Notes: generated by a model not told the origin, from the letters alone. Shown: positions 44,408 through 54,256, numbered from the stretch's first letter. The stretch is DNA of 64,000 nucleotides from JBGRQA01 sp041725895 (GCA_041725895.1 JBGRQA010000013.1:1-64000); one strand, 5' to 3'. Numbers and translations are program-made.

Positions 44408-46270
44408 ATGAGAAGTTTACTGACCTTACTACTAGTTTTTATTTCGCTTGCCCTTTTTGCAGCCGAAGATCTACCTCTTGATGATCATCAGGTAGACAGT
44501 TTGGAGGCCCGATTGATGAGTGTTAGCGATAGAGAAAAGTTGGAAGTGTTGTTGGAGCTTTGTGAAGGGCTTGTTGAAAAAGATTCAGAAAAATGCATGC
44601 TATACGGACGGCAAGCTCTGGAGCTTTCAAGAAAATTGAACAGACCCAAAGATGAAGTTCAGGTATTGATTTTTTTGGGAAGGGAGTACTCCAATTTGGG
44701 CAATTACTTTGAAGGGTTGCAGCATTTTAAAGAAGCTTCGGGTATAGCCGAAAGCGAAAATGACGAAAGAGGCCTGGTTGATTCCTGGAATGAGATCGGA
44801 ATCACCTATTTCAACATGGGAAGCTATGAGGAAGCCCAAACCTACTACTTTAAAGCACTAAAGAAAGCCGAAGCAATCGACTACAAAGAGCGAGTGACCG
44901 GCATGCAGAACAATATTGCGATAATCTATTCCATTTACAAAGATCATCAAAAGGCCCTGGACTTGTTTGAAAAGCTGTTGGAGATCTACAAACAGGAGAA
45001 GGATTTGTTTCATATTGCTTTAACCTCTGTAAATATGGCTAATATTTACGATGAGATCGGTCAGTACGAAAAGGGCCTTCAGTACCTGAACAGTGCAATT
45101 CCCATTTTTTCTGAATCAGGTGATAAACTGAAGCTTTCTTCCATTTTAAACAATAGGGGGTTGATTTACCTGAAGTTGAATCGTAGAGGGGAAGCTTATG
45201 ACGATTATCAAAAAGCCCTTGAAATCGCTGAAAAAAGCAATTATGAGAATGGGATTATATCCTCCTCTATTAGTATTGGAGAATATTTTGTGATTGAACA
45301 GAAGTTGGATAAGGCTTTGGGATTCTTTGAAAAAGCTCTGAAAATAGCATTGGAGGATGGAGATAAGTCCAGTGTAAAGGATTGCTACGAAGGAATAGCA
45401 AAGGTTTATACCTTGCAGGGCAATTATCAGAAGGCCCTGGAAAATACAAGATTGTTTCTTGCCTATAAGGATGAGATCTATAACCAAAGGACCCAGAAGC
45501 AAATTAGTGAATTGCAGATAAAATATGAAACAGAGAAGAAGGAAGAAGAGATTGAATACCTGCATTTGACGATGAAAACTCAGAGAAGAAATCTGTTTTT
45601 GTTGATTGCCGGTTTGCTGATAATTTCCTTACTGCTTTTGAGAATATTGTATTTGCGGCAACTCAATTTGAAACGGAAAAATCTTTTGCTGGAACAGGAG
45701 AAGCAACTGGATCAAATGGCTTTGGAGAAATTGGATGGGGAGAAACGTGAAAAGGATTTGGAAAATTTGCGTTTGCAGGAGGAGATGCAGGCCCGTGAGG
45801 AGATTACTCGATTGAAGCAATTGAAGTACAAAGCCGAAATCAAGCACAAGGAAAGGGAGTTAGCAGCGAATGCGTTGCATATTGTTAGTAAAAATGAGAC
45901 CCTCGAAAATCTAAAGAAATCGGTGGAGGATGTTTTGGATGCTAAAAGTACCGAAGTGAAAAGTGCTTTGAAGCAGTTGCTGCAGGGGATCGAGAGCAAC
46001 ATTAACCTGGATCAGGATTGGGGGAATTTCAAAATGCACTTTGAGGAAGTTCATCAGGACTTTTTTAAGCAATTGCTTGAGAATTATCCCGATTTGAACA
46101 CCAACGAACTTCGGTTTTGTGCCTACCTGAGGCTGAATCTGGATGCAAAGGAGATTGCCCGTATTTTAAACATTTCTGTGAATGCAATTGAGAAGCGAAG
46201 GTATCGACTTCGTAAGAAGCTGAATTTGAATCCTGAAGACAGTATTTTTGAATTTCTGAGTAAATTCTGA
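44408..46270 (+). CDS. TPR-domain membrane regulator with C-terminal HTH
   Basis: 620 residues from ATG 44408 (MRSLLTLLLVFISLALFAAED, a signal peptide); the 22 residues before are not signal-like. About seven TPR units span residues 60-380 (YFNMGSYEEAQTYYFKALKKAE, YLNSAIPIFSESGDKL and others). A transmembrane helix lies near 393-415, then a coiled-coil rich in Glu, Lys and Gln. The C-terminal LuxR-like helix-turn-helix is NTNELRFCAYLRLNLDAKEIARILNISVNAIEKRR (about 560-600). This is a common Bacteroidota one-component design: a periplasmic TPR sensor and a cytoplasmic DNA-binding end. Ligand and regulon are unknown. Confidence 0.88.
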   Translation: MRSLLTLLLVFISLALFAAEDLPLDDHQVDSLEARLMSVSDREKLEVLLELCEGLVEKDSEKCMLYGRQALELSRKLNRPKDEVQVLIFLGREYSNLGNYFEGLQHFKEASGIAESENDERGLVDSWNEIGITYFNMGSYEEAQTYYFKALKKAEAIDYKERVTGMQNNIAIIYSIYKDHQKALDLFEKLLEIYKQEKDLFHIALTSVNMANIYDEIGQYEKGLQYLNSAIPIFSESGDKLKLSSILNNRGLIYLKLNRRGEAYDDYQKALEIAEKSNYENGIISSSISIGEYFVIEQKLDKALGFFEKALKIALEDGDKSSVKDCYEGIAKVYTLQGNYQKALENTRLFLAYKDEIYNQRTQKQISELQIKYETEKKEEEIEYLHLTMKTQRRNLFLLIAGLLIISLLLLRILYLRQLNLKRKNLLLEQEKQLDQMALEKLDGEKREKDLENLRLQEEMQAREEITRLKQLKYKAEIKHKERELAANALHIVSKNETLENLKKSVEDVLDAKSTEVKSALKQLLQGIESNINLDQDWGNFKMHFEEVHQDFFKQLLENYPDLNTNELRFCAYLRLNLDAKEIARILNISVNAIEKRRYRLRKKLNLNPEDSIFEFLSKF

Positions 46271-46290
46271 TGCTTTACTCCCTGGAAGTC
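46271..46290. other. Short spacer before the 21-bp array
   Basis: The 20 bases after the TPR regulator stop contain no hairpin; the tandem array begins at once. Confidence 0.4.
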
Positions 46291-46447
46291 TTCCGTTACA
46301 CAAGTTAGTTCGTCAGTTACAAGAAGGAGGGCTTCCGTTACAAGAGAGACCCTTTCCGTTACACCAGGTATCCTCTCCGCTACAAGGGGGATGGCCTTCC
46401 GTTACCAATGTAGCCCCTTCAGTTACAGAAGGTACCCCTTCCGCTAC
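46291..46447. repeat. 21-bp tandem array, 8 units
   Basis: A TTCCGTTAC-type core recurs at 46291, 46312, 46333, 46354, 46375, 46397, 46418 and 46439, so steps are 21, 21, 21, 21, 22, 21 and 21. Variants are GTCAGTTAC, CTCCGCTAC, TTCAGTTAC and TTCCGCTAC. The intervening 12 bases are purine-rich and less conserved. It starts 21 bases after the stop of the TPR regulator and about 400 bases before the sigma-factor gene. Confidence 0.85.
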
Positions 46448-46838
46448 ATAAATATGCAGGGAATTCGTTTTGTAAAGGCTGATTTTGAAATTGCTTTGAT
46501 AGCTATTTAGGGTAAATTTTGGATCAGAATGCCAAACTTAAGTGGGCTTCAAGCGCTATTTGCCTTTTTTTATTCTAATTCAAAATAGAAGAACACCTCT
46601 GTATCGTTCAACAGGGATTTGATCTGTCTTTTTTTCCAAAAAATCGTACAAAACTGGAACTTTTTTCTTTCCGACCCCTTTTGTCTGGGGTAGGTGAAAG
46701 AGAGCGACCCCAATTGTCGGTGCTGTAGATAAGGTTGTTACGTTTTGGTTTCAATAGTTTTATACACAGAATTCAGAAAGCCCCCAATAGCTTCTGATTT
46801 CCAGGAAAACTTATTAACCAACCAAACTATTAACCACA
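46448..46838. promoter_or_regulatory. Upstream region of the sigma-factor gene
   Basis: About 390 bases with no gene. ACCCC-TTTTGTCT-GGGGT at 46674-46691 is a small hairpin. The rest is AT-rich and probably holds the promoter of the sigma/FecR/SusC locus; no confident box was found. Confidence 0.35.
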
Positions 46839-47360
46839 GTGAAGAGGAAGAGAACAGAATTCCGGCAGTTTTTTGAAGGCTTTTACCCCATGCTGTGTTT
46901 GTTTGCCCAAAAGTATGTTCAGGATACTGATGTGGCATCCGACATGGTTCAGGATGCTTTTATTAAACTATGGAAAGGAAAAGAGGACTTTGAGAATGAA
47001 AATGCCGTAAAAGGGTTTCTGTACACGGTAACAAGGAACAATTGTTTAAATTATATCAAGCACAATAAAATTGTTCTGGATTATAGTGTGCAGGCTATGG
47101 AATCGGAACAGTTTTTCCGGGATCATATTATAGAGGAAGAAACGTACAAATCAATTCATGATGCCATTGAGGTGTTACCCTCCCAGGGGAAACGTGTGGT
47201 TGAGATGAGCATGAGAGGGTTCAAGAATCCTGAAATTGCACTTAGGTTGAATATATCGGTGAATACTGTGAAATCTGTCAAATCCAATGCCTATCGTTTG
47301 CTTCGTTTACAGTTGCAGGATGTGGTTGTACTACTGTTGGCAGTACACTTATGGATATGA
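46839..47360 (+). CDS. ECF RNA polymerase sigma factor (Bacteroidota FecI-like)
   Basis: 173 residues. The start is GTG at 46839 (MKRKRTEFRQFFEGFYP), supported because region 2 begins right after it. Region 2 contains FAQKYVQDTDVASDMVQDAFIKLWKG (about 22-47), and region 4 contains VLPSQGKRVVEMSMRGFKNPEIALRLNISVNTVKSVKSNAY (about 114-155), the -35 recognition helix. Such factors act with an inner-membrane FecR anti-sigma factor, encoded next. The weak GTG start without a good ribosome site fits a low-abundance regulator. Confidence 0.93.
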   Translation: MKRKRTEFRQFFEGFYPMLCLFAQKYVQDTDVASDMVQDAFIKLWKGKEDFENENAVKGFLYTVTRNNCLNYIKHNKIVLDYSVQAMESEQFFRDHIIEEETYKSIHDAIEVLPSQGKRVVEMSMRGFKNPEIALRLNISVNTVKSVKSNAYRLLRLQLQDVVVLLLAVHLWI

Positions 47361-47540
47361 TAGAGGCCTTTAATTTAGGCTGTATTGTATGAATTTGTCA
47401 GAGTTTTTCGGAGCTCTGACATTTTTTTTTGAAAAAAATTGTAATCCCACCCACCCACTTTTATTTCTGAGTTGTTTTAGCATTAAATAGTAGAAATGAG
47501 AGGTCCAATTTTGAGACGAACTTAAATTATAAATATTCGC

Positions 47541-48728
47541 GTGAATAGAATTGATAATTATATAAGAATATCCCAGTTGATTGCCAAAGAGGTGAATTAT
47601 GGCCTAGAAGAGGAGGAGCAATTGGAATTGAACCAATGGATTGATGATTGCGAGGAGAATCGTCAGCTCTACGATCGTATTCGAAACCGTGAGAGCTTTC
47701 TGGAATGGGATCAACAAATGCATAAGGTAGATCTGGAGGAAGGATGGAAGTGTATTGATGAAGCAATTAATCCCAACCGGAGAATGGCTGTTTTTCAAGC
47801 TGTTTTGAGGTATGCGGCTGTTGTAATGATTCCCCTGTTTTTGGCAGGAGTTGGTTACTACCTGTACAATGATATCACCAATTTGCCACAACCGAAACAA
47901 GTGGCAAAGTTGTCAAAACCAAAGCCCAAAGCGAGATTGATTCTGGCCGATGGAAAGAAGGTGAATCTTGATAATGTAGAGGTCGCTGCAATGAAAGAGA
48001 AAGATGGAACCCATATTGAAAAAGGAGCAGGGGTCTTAAAGTACCAGGCTGGTGAAAAGGAGCAGGAGGTAAAGCCATTGTACAATACAGTGGAAATCCC
48101 AAAGGGAGGGGAGTATCAGCTAAATCTTTCGGATGGCACAAAAGTGTATTTGAATTCCATGAGTTCGTTGAAGTTTCCGGTTCGTTTTTCAGGGAAAACA
48201 AGGGATGTCATTCTCAAAGGGGAGGCCTACTTTGAGGTGAGTAAAGATGCAAAACATCCTTTTGTTGTGAATGTGGCAGAAACGAAGGTTGAGGTTTTGG
48301 GAACTTCTTTCAATGTGAAGGCTTATGATGAGGAAACGGAGATTGTAACCACCCTGGTGGAGGGGAGTGTAAAGGTGAAAACGAGTGGAGAGAATGCCGG
48401 ATCCCTGCTTCTAAAGCCGGGACAGCAAGCAGTTGTGAATGAAGAAAACGGCATGATGGATATGCGTGAGGTGGATGTGGCTTTGTTTACCTCCTGGAAA
48501 GATGGCGTTTTTCTATTCAAAAATCAACGAATGGAGGATATTATGATGGAATTGGCCCGGTGGTACGATGTTAAGGTATTCTACCAAAATCCATCGGTGA
48601 AGGAGCTATGTTTTGGGGGCCATTTTAACCGAAGTGGTGATATCAGTTCCATTATGGAAATGTTCGAATTAACCCGGAAAGTAGATGCGAAAATCAATGG
48701 GAAGACCATTGTAATTAGTGAAAAGTAA
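47541..48728 (+). CDS. FecR-family anti-sigma factor
   Basis: 395 residues with a GTG start at 47541. The N-terminal cytoplasmic sigma-binding region is followed by a transmembrane helix (about 88-108) and a periplasmic FecR domain with conserved YLNSMSSLKFPVRFSGKTRDVILKGEAYFEVSKDAKHPFVV, then DUF4974-like C-terminal residues FKNQRMEDIMMELARWYDVKVFY. It holds the sigma factor until a TonB receptor's N-terminal domain signals. Its direct downstream neighbour is the STN-containing SusC, the expected partner. Confidence 0.93.
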   Translation: MNRIDNYIRISQLIAKEVNYGLEEEEQLELNQWIDDCEENRQLYDRIRNRESFLEWDQQMHKVDLEEGWKCIDEAINPNRRMAVFQAVLRYAAVVMIPLFLAGVGYYLYNDITNLPQPKQVAKLSKPKPKARLILADGKKVNLDNVEVAAMKEKDGTHIEKGAGVLKYQAGEKEQEVKPLYNTVEIPKGGEYQLNLSDGTKVYLNSMSSLKFPVRFSGKTRDVILKGEAYFEVSKDAKHPFVVNVAETKVEVLGTSFNVKAYDEETEIVTTLVEGSVKVKTSGENAGSLLLKPGQQAVVNEENGMMDMREVDVALFTSWKDGVFLFKNQRMEDIMMELARWYDVKVFYQNPSVKELCFGGHFNRSGDISSIMEMFELTRKVDAKINGKTIVISEK

Positions 48729-48758
48729 AAACAGGAAATGCTGTAACATTTCCTGTTT
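48729..48758 (+). terminator. Hairpin between fecR and susC genes
   Basis: AAACAGGAAATG / CATTTCCTGTTT, a 12-bp perfect stem with a 6-base loop, starts right at the fecR stop. The T-run is short (TTT), so partial termination or mRNA processing, giving more SusC than FecR from a second promoter, is possible. Confidence 0.6.
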
Positions 48759-48820
48759 CATAAATATTTCTGCTGTAACAGAGATAAAAACCTAAGTGTA
48801 ACCTAAATTTTCACAAAGTT

Positions 48821-51800
48821 ATGAAAAAATGTTTGAATTATGGCTTTCGACCCCGGAAGCTATTTAAACTATTACTGTTTATGAAGATGCTTGCAGTGTT
48901 CCTGTTGGCCAGTGTGATAAACGTTTCGGCGAAAACATTGGCCCAGGATACAAAAATCACCCTGAGTATGGAAGGTGCAGAGCTGGAACAGGTGTTGTGG
49001 GAAATCCATGAACAAACTGGTTTGGTGTTCCTTTATAGTGCTTCAGATGTTCAGGAAGTGAAAGATGTTAGTGTAGATGCTAAGGAGGAAACTGTGAAAT
49101 CGGTTCTACATCGTTGTTTAAAAGATAGTGATTTGGAATATGAGTTCCGGAATAAGGCTGTTACCCTCCGCAAAAGTTCAAAGCCCAGTCCTGCGCCTGC
49201 TACTTCGCAGCAACAGGAGAAACGAAAGATTTCCGGTGTTGTTGTGGACGATCAGGGTCTTTCTCTGCCTGGTGTATCGGTTCTTGTAAAGGGGACTACC
49301 ACCGGAGTTTCTACCGATTTCGACGGGAAATTTTCCATGGAGATTCCTGCATCAGGAAAAGTTACTCTTGTGTTTTCTTTTATCGGTATGAATGCACAGG
49401 AAATCCTTGTAAAGGATCAAAAAACTTTAAACATTACTATGACAACTGATTCGGAGCAATTGGCCGAGGTTGTGGTGGTTTCGGACGGTTTTCGTAAGAC
49501 CGACCGTCGCTTGTTTACCGGTTCTGCTACCACTGTAAAGGCTGAAGATGCCAAAGTAGTTGGTGTGGTTGATGTGGGGCAAATGCTGGAAGGGAAAGCT
49601 GCCGGTGTTTCCGTGCAAACTGTATCCGGAACTTTCGGGGCCGCGCCCAAAATTCGTGTACGTGGTGCTTCTTCCATCTACGGTGATCAAAAACCTTTGT
49701 GGGTGGTTGATGGAGTAGTATTGGAGGATGTAGTGGATGTTTCTCCTGATGATTTGTCCTCCGGGGATGCTGCTACTCTTATTAGTTCTGCTGTAGCCGG
49801 TTTGAACTCTGATGATATTGAAAATTTTCAGATTTTGAAAGATGCATCTGCAACAGCTCTTTATGGAGCCCGAGCTATGAACGGTGTAATTGTAATTACC
49901 ACCAAGCGAGGAAAGCAAGGAGCAGCTTCTGTTTCCTATTCCGGTGAATATACCATGAGAATGAAACCCTCCTATTCCAATTACAACATCATGAACTCTC
50001 GCGAGCAGATGTCGGTGTATCGTGAATTGGAAGCCAAGGGATGGTTGAACCATGCCGAAATCTCCCGTCAGAAGAATGGTGGGATCTATAAGAAAATGTA
50101 CGACCTGATCAATACTTACGATCCGGCTACCGGTTTTGGTTTGGAGAACACTCCAGAAGCACGGGCTAAATTTTTGCAGAAGTACGAAATGCAGAATACT
50201 GATTGGTTTGACGAATTGTTCACAAACACCATTACTCAAAACCATTCTGTGAGTTTAACAGGAGGAAATGAGAAGAGCAACTTCTACTTCTCAACAAGTT
50301 ATTACGGAGATAAAGGATGGTCCATTGCTGATGAGGTAGACAGATATACCGTTAACGCGAATGCCTCTGTTAAATTGAATGATAAACTGAAGATTGGATT
50401 CATTACAGCAGGTTCGTTTCGTCAGCAAAAGGCTCCTGGTACTGTAAGTCGTACCGAAGATCCTGTAAATGGTGAGTATAGTCGTGATTTTGATATTAAT
50501 CCATTCTCCTATGCTTTGAATACCAGTAGAGTGTTACGTCCTTATGATGATAATGGAAATCTTGAATTCTATCGAATGAATTATGCCGATTTCAACATCA
50601 TTAACGAAATGCGGAACAACTATATGGATATCGATATGCTGGATTTAAAACTCCAGGCTAATATTGATTATGAATTGGTAAAAGGATTGGATCTGAATTT
50701 TGTAGGGTCGATAAGATATGTGAAATCTACCCAGGAACATAAAATTCTGGAGAACTCCAATATGGCTCAAGCCTATCGTGCCGAAGATACCTACGAGATT
50801 GCCAAGAACAATAAGTTCTTATTTAAAGATTTGGAGGTACCCAACTCATTGCCCCAGGTTGTTTTGCCTAAAGGAGGTTTTTACAACAGAAGCGACAATA
50901 GCTTGTTGAACTATTACTTTAGAGGAACAGGTAATTGGAACAAAATATTTGACGAAACGCATATCGTGAATGTCCTTGGAGGTATGGAGGTTAAGTCTTC
51001 CAACCGACAAAACAGTTCTTTTGATGGTGTTGGCTACCAGTGGGAAAGAGGGGGTATTCCTTATATCGATCCTAATTTTGTAAGACATCAATTGCAGAAT
51101 GGAATTTCCTACTATGGTATGCAACAGTACCGTGACCGTTTCGCGGCCTTTTTTGCAACCGGTAGTTATTCCTATGCTGGAAAATATACTGTAAACGGAA
51201 CCTTCCGTTACGATGGTTCAAACCAGTTGGGCAAATCAGCCTCTGCACGTTGGTTGCCTACCTGGAATGTGAGTGGATCCTGGAATGCGCATGATGAAGA
51301 TTTCTTAAGAGATTCTGAAGTAATCTCCCACCTGTCATTAAGAGCTACCTACGGTTTGACTGCAAGTATGGGGGCTGCAACCAACTCCACCCTGGTGTTG
51401 ATGAATCAGGTGACCGATCGTCCTTACCTTTCTGAACAGGAATCCCAGATGTATATTGATGGATTGGAGAACTCGGAGTTAACCTGGGAGAAGCAGTACG
51501 AAACCAACGTAGGGATGGATTTAGGATTGTTCAGCAACCGAATCAACCTGAGTATGGATGCCTATCAGCGTAAAGGTTTCGATTTGATTGCTTATATCAA
51601 AACTTCAGGGATTGGTGGTGAATTCTGGAAATTTGCCAACTATGCTGATATGGAATCACATGGTGTTGAGTTTACCTTGACAACTCACAATGTAAAGTCT
51701 AAGGATTTTAAATGGAACACCAACCTAACCTTTGCTTACAACAAGAATGAGATAACCAAGTTGAAATCATTCCAGAATATTTACAACCTAGTGAAAGATG

Positions 51801-52483
51801 TTGGAGGTCCATTGGAAGGATATCCGGTTAGATCTTTGTTCTCCATTCAATACAAGGGATTGAACAGCGAAGGTTTGCCGACCTTTATCAACGAAGATGG
51901 TGAAGAAACCGTTTCTGATTTGGATTTTCAATCCACTAAAATTGAGCATCTGAAATATGAGGGTTCAATTGATCCCAAAGTGACTGGTGGTTTCGGAAAT
52001 AATTTTACCTACAAAAACTGGAAATTGAATGTTTTCATGACCTATCAGTATGGAAACAAGGTAAGATTGCGTCCCCAGTTTAAAGCGAAATATTCTGATC
52101 TGGATGCGATGCCTAAGGAGTTTTACGATCGTTGGATGCTAAGTGGTGACGAAGATAGAACCGATATTCCGGTTATTCTGTCGCAACGTCAGTACAATGT
52201 AAACTATACCAAGGCTTACAATGGATATAATCTATCTACAGCACGTGTAGCCGATGGTTCTTTTGTGAGAATGAAAGAGATTTCTCTGGCCTACAGTTTG
52301 CCTAAGCGATTACTATCAGGAATTGGGGTTAGCAATGCTACTCTGAAACTTCAGGGATCGAATCTGTTTTTGTTGTATTCCGATAGTAAGTTGAATGGAC
52401 AGGATCCTGAGTTTATGGGCTCCGGTGGTGTGGCAATGCCTGTACCGAAACAGTATACTTTTTCGGTGAAGGTAGGTTTTTAA
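48821..52483 (+). CDS. SusC/RagA-family TonB-linked receptor with STN signalling domain
   Basis: 1220 residues. After the signal sequence, an STN (secretin/TonB N-terminal) domain (about 45-110: KITLSMEGAELEQVLWEIHE, GLVFLYSASD) provides the signal to FecR. A CarboxypepD_reg-like domain (about 130-210), plug (VSVQTVSGTFGAAPKIRVRG, SATALYGARAMNGVIVITTKRG) and large barrel follow. It imports a ligand across the outer membrane with its SusD partner and TonB. The STN domain plus upstream FecR and sigma genes mean ligand binding can switch on this locus. Confidence 0.96.
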   Translation: MKKCLNYGFRPRKLFKLLLFMKMLAVFLLASVINVSAKTLAQDTKITLSMEGAELEQVLWEIHEQTGLVFLYSASDVQEVKDVSVDAKEETVKSVLHRCLKDSDLEYEFRNKAVTLRKSSKPSPAPATSQQQEKRKISGVVVDDQGLSLPGVSVLVKGTTTGVSTDFDGKFSMEIPASGKVTLVFSFIGMNAQEILVKDQKTLNITMTTDSEQLAEVVVVSDGFRKTDRRLFTGSATTVKAEDAKVVGVVDVGQMLEGKAAGVSVQTVSGTFGAAPKIRVRGASSIYGDQKPLWVVDGVVLEDVVDVSPDDLSSGDAATLISSAVAGLNSDDIENFQILKDASATALYGARAMNGVIVITTKRGKQGAASVSYSGEYTMRMKPSYSNYNIMNSREQMSVYRELEAKGWLNHAEISRQKNGGIYKKMYDLINTYDPATGFGLENTPEARAKFLQKYEMQNTDWFDELFTNTITQNHSVSLTGGNEKSNFYFSTSYYGDKGWSIADEVDRYTVNANASVKLNDKLKIGFITAGSFRQQKAPGTVSRTEDPVNGEYSRDFDINPFSYALNTSRVLRPYDDNGNLEFYRMNYADFNIINEMRNNYMDIDMLDLKLQANIDYELVKGLDLNFVGSIRYVKSTQEHKILENSNMAQAYRAEDTYEIAKNNKFLFKDLEVPNSLPQVVLPKGGFYNRSDNSLLNYYFRGTGNWNKIFDETHIVNVLGGMEVKSSNRQNSSFDGVGYQWERGGIPYIDPNFVRHQLQNGISYYGMQQYRDRFAAFFATGSYSYAGKYTVNGTFRYDGSNQLGKSASARWLPTWNVSGSWNAHDEDFLRDSEVISHLSLRATYGLTASMGAATNSTLVLMNQVTDRPYLSEQESQMYIDGLENSELTWEKQYETNVGMDLGLFSNRINLSMDAYQRKGFDLIAYIKTSGIGGEFWKFANYADMESHGVEFTLTTHNVKSKDFKWNTNLTFAYNKNEITKLKSFQNIYNLVKDVGGPLEGYPVRSLFSIQYKGLNSEGLPTFINEDGEETVSDLDFQSTKIEHLKYEGSIDPKVTGGFGNNFTYKNWKLNVFMTYQYGNKVRLRPQFKAKYSDLDAMPKEFYDRWMLSGDEDRTDIPVILSQRQYNVNYTKAYNGYNLSTARVADGSFVRMKEISLAYSLPKRLLSGIGVSNATLKLQGSNLFLLYSDSKLNGQDPEFMGSGGVAMPVPKQYTFSVKVGF

Positions 52484-52582
52484 GAATTATTGAAGGTTGT
52501 TTTTTAGTATGATGAGAATATGATATTGAAACGAAACACACTTGTTTTTTTTACTCGTCAATCAGGCTCATATCTCATCCCG

Positions 52583-52598
52583 TCCCGATTTTTCGGGA
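52583..52598. repeat. TCCCGA hairpin between susC and susD genes
   Basis: TCCCGA-TTTT-TCGGGA, a 6-bp stem with a 4-base loop. A nearly identical stem occurs after the SusD gene at 54213. Confidence 0.5.
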
Positions 52599-52627
52599 GC
52601 TGAACTGGAATCGAACGATCTATTAAA

Positions 52628-54148
52628 ATGAAACAGATGAAGAAAATAAAAAATATAGCCATAGTCTTTTTGGGGATGACCATGTTATCTTCATGTAATG
52701 ACTTTTTAGATGAAACGCCTGACAACAGGACTGTTTTGAATTCGCCTGAAGCTGTTAGTGAATTATTGGTGTCAGCTTATCCTGAAGCAATGTATCAGGG
52801 ATTTACCGAAGTTATGTCGGATAATTCAGGCGATAAGGGAGTTGGACAATATGTTGCAGAATATATCCCCAATGGTAGTGCTTACTATTGGGAGGATGCG
52901 GCTTCGGAACAGTACGATACGCCTACATTCTACTGGAATGCTTGTTATGCTGCCATTGCTGCTGCGAACCATGCTTTGGATGCAATTGAAAACGCTTCCG
53001 ATAAGGAGAATTATACAGCTCAAAAGGGTGAGGCTTTGGCTGCACGTGCTTATGCTCATTTTATGCTGGTGAATCTATTCGGAAAGCATTACAACCCTGC
53101 TACCGCTGAGAGCGATTTGGGAGTTCCTTTTGTTGAAGATCCGGAAACCGTTGTATTCAAGGACTACAAAAGAGCCAGCGTGAAAACAATCTATGACCGA
53201 ATCGAGGCAGACATCGAAGAGGCGGCAACTTTGATAAGGGATGATAGTTATGCTGTTGGTAAATATCACTTTACTCAGGCTGCACTTCATGCTTTTGCAT
53301 CACGTTTCTACTTGTACAAAGGTAACTGGGATAAAGTAATTGAACATTCCAATTTTGTTTTGGGTGCCGACCCGGCTAGTAAATTGAGAGATTGGAACGG
53401 GAAATATCTGGAGTATGAAGCCAGTGAGCTTTGGGCCCAGTATACAAAAGCCGAGGAATCCTCAAATATCATGCTGGCAAGAGGATATTCCAATTGGGGA
53501 AATGGTGCTGTTGTATTCCGTTATTCCCTCTCGGCCCCCAAGATCGGAGAGTTGTTTGGGAAGGATCCGATAACCGAGGAAATGCGTTTTGAGATGGTGA
53601 TTGGCGACAAGGTATTGTATGCAGCAGGTTCCCAGCAGTTGGGTTTTATCCCCAAATTCAAAGGTAGAATCGAAAGCCACGATAACAATCCTGATCAGGG
53701 GTATCCCAATATGGTTGCTCCGCTTTTTACCACGGAAGAAGTTCTGTTTAACCGGGCTGAAGCCTATGCGATGAAAAAGGATTACACTTCGGTATTGAGC
53801 GATCTGGATAGCTATCTTCAAAAAAGAGAGCGATCGTACAATTCGGAAAATAAAGTTACTCTGGATAAAATTAAGGCAGAGTATGAAAGTATGGATGGAT
53901 CCGATTTGGCACCTTTCTATACTGTTGAAGAGGGGCAGAAATACTATCTGTGGTATCTACTGGATTTACGTCGTCGGGAATTTGTTCACGAGGGATTAAG
54001 ATGGTTCGACATTAAGAGATTTAATTTTGAAATTTCTCATGATGTGTTTGAAGGAAGCCCTGTTTCCTTGCCAAAAGATGATAACCGCAGAGTTATTCAA
54101 ATTCCTGCACAGGCAGTTGCTGCCGGATTGCAAGCAAATCCCCGATAG
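52628..54148 (+). CDS. SusD/RagB-family nutrient-binding lipoprotein
   Basis: 506 residues with a lipoprotein signal (GMTMLSSC, Cys about 23). The N-terminal FLDETPDNRT and conserved helical TPR-like segments, then the C-terminal signature LWYLLDLRRREFVHEGLRWFDIKRFN, are diagnostic of the SusD/RagB family. It sits as a lid over SusC at the cell surface and captures the ligand. It is paired with the SusC gene 145 bases upstream. Confidence 0.96.
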   Translation: MKQMKKIKNIAIVFLGMTMLSSCNDFLDETPDNRTVLNSPEAVSELLVSAYPEAMYQGFTEVMSDNSGDKGVGQYVAEYIPNGSAYYWEDAASEQYDTPTFYWNACYAAIAAANHALDAIENASDKENYTAQKGEALAARAYAHFMLVNLFGKHYNPATAESDLGVPFVEDPETVVFKDYKRASVKTIYDRIEADIEEAATLIRDDSYAVGKYHFTQAALHAFASRFYLYKGNWDKVIEHSNFVLGADPASKLRDWNGKYLEYEASELWAQYTKAEESSNIMLARGYSNWGNGAVVFRYSLSAPKIGELFGKDPITEEMRFEMVIGDKVLYAAGSQQLGFIPKFKGRIESHDNNPDQGYPNMVAPLFTTEEVLFNRAEAYAMKKDYTSVLSDLDSYLQKRERSYNSENKVTLDKIKAEYESMDGSDLAPFYTVEEGQKYYLWYLLDLRRREFVHEGLRWFDIKRFNFEISHDVFEGSPVSLPKDDNRRVIQIPAQAVAAGLQANPR

Positions 54149-54212
54149 GTAGTTTAATTGAAAGAGCGTTGAAATGAGCCAGGAGAATGATTTTTCTTGG
54201 TGATTTTCTCCC

Positions 54213-54229
54213 TCCCGAAATTATCGGGA
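54213..54229. repeat. TCCCGA hairpin after the susD gene
   Basis: TCCCGA-AATTA-TCGGGA, a 6-bp stem; the same stem sequence as at 52583 but with a different loop. Confidence 0.5.
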
Positions 54230-54256
54230 AGGAAATAATAAATAAATTTTAATCAG

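Noticed and set aside
46291..46447. Heptad-repeat coding sequence (21 bp = 7 codons)
   Set aside because: Stop codons occur within the array and one step is 22 bases, breaking the frame.
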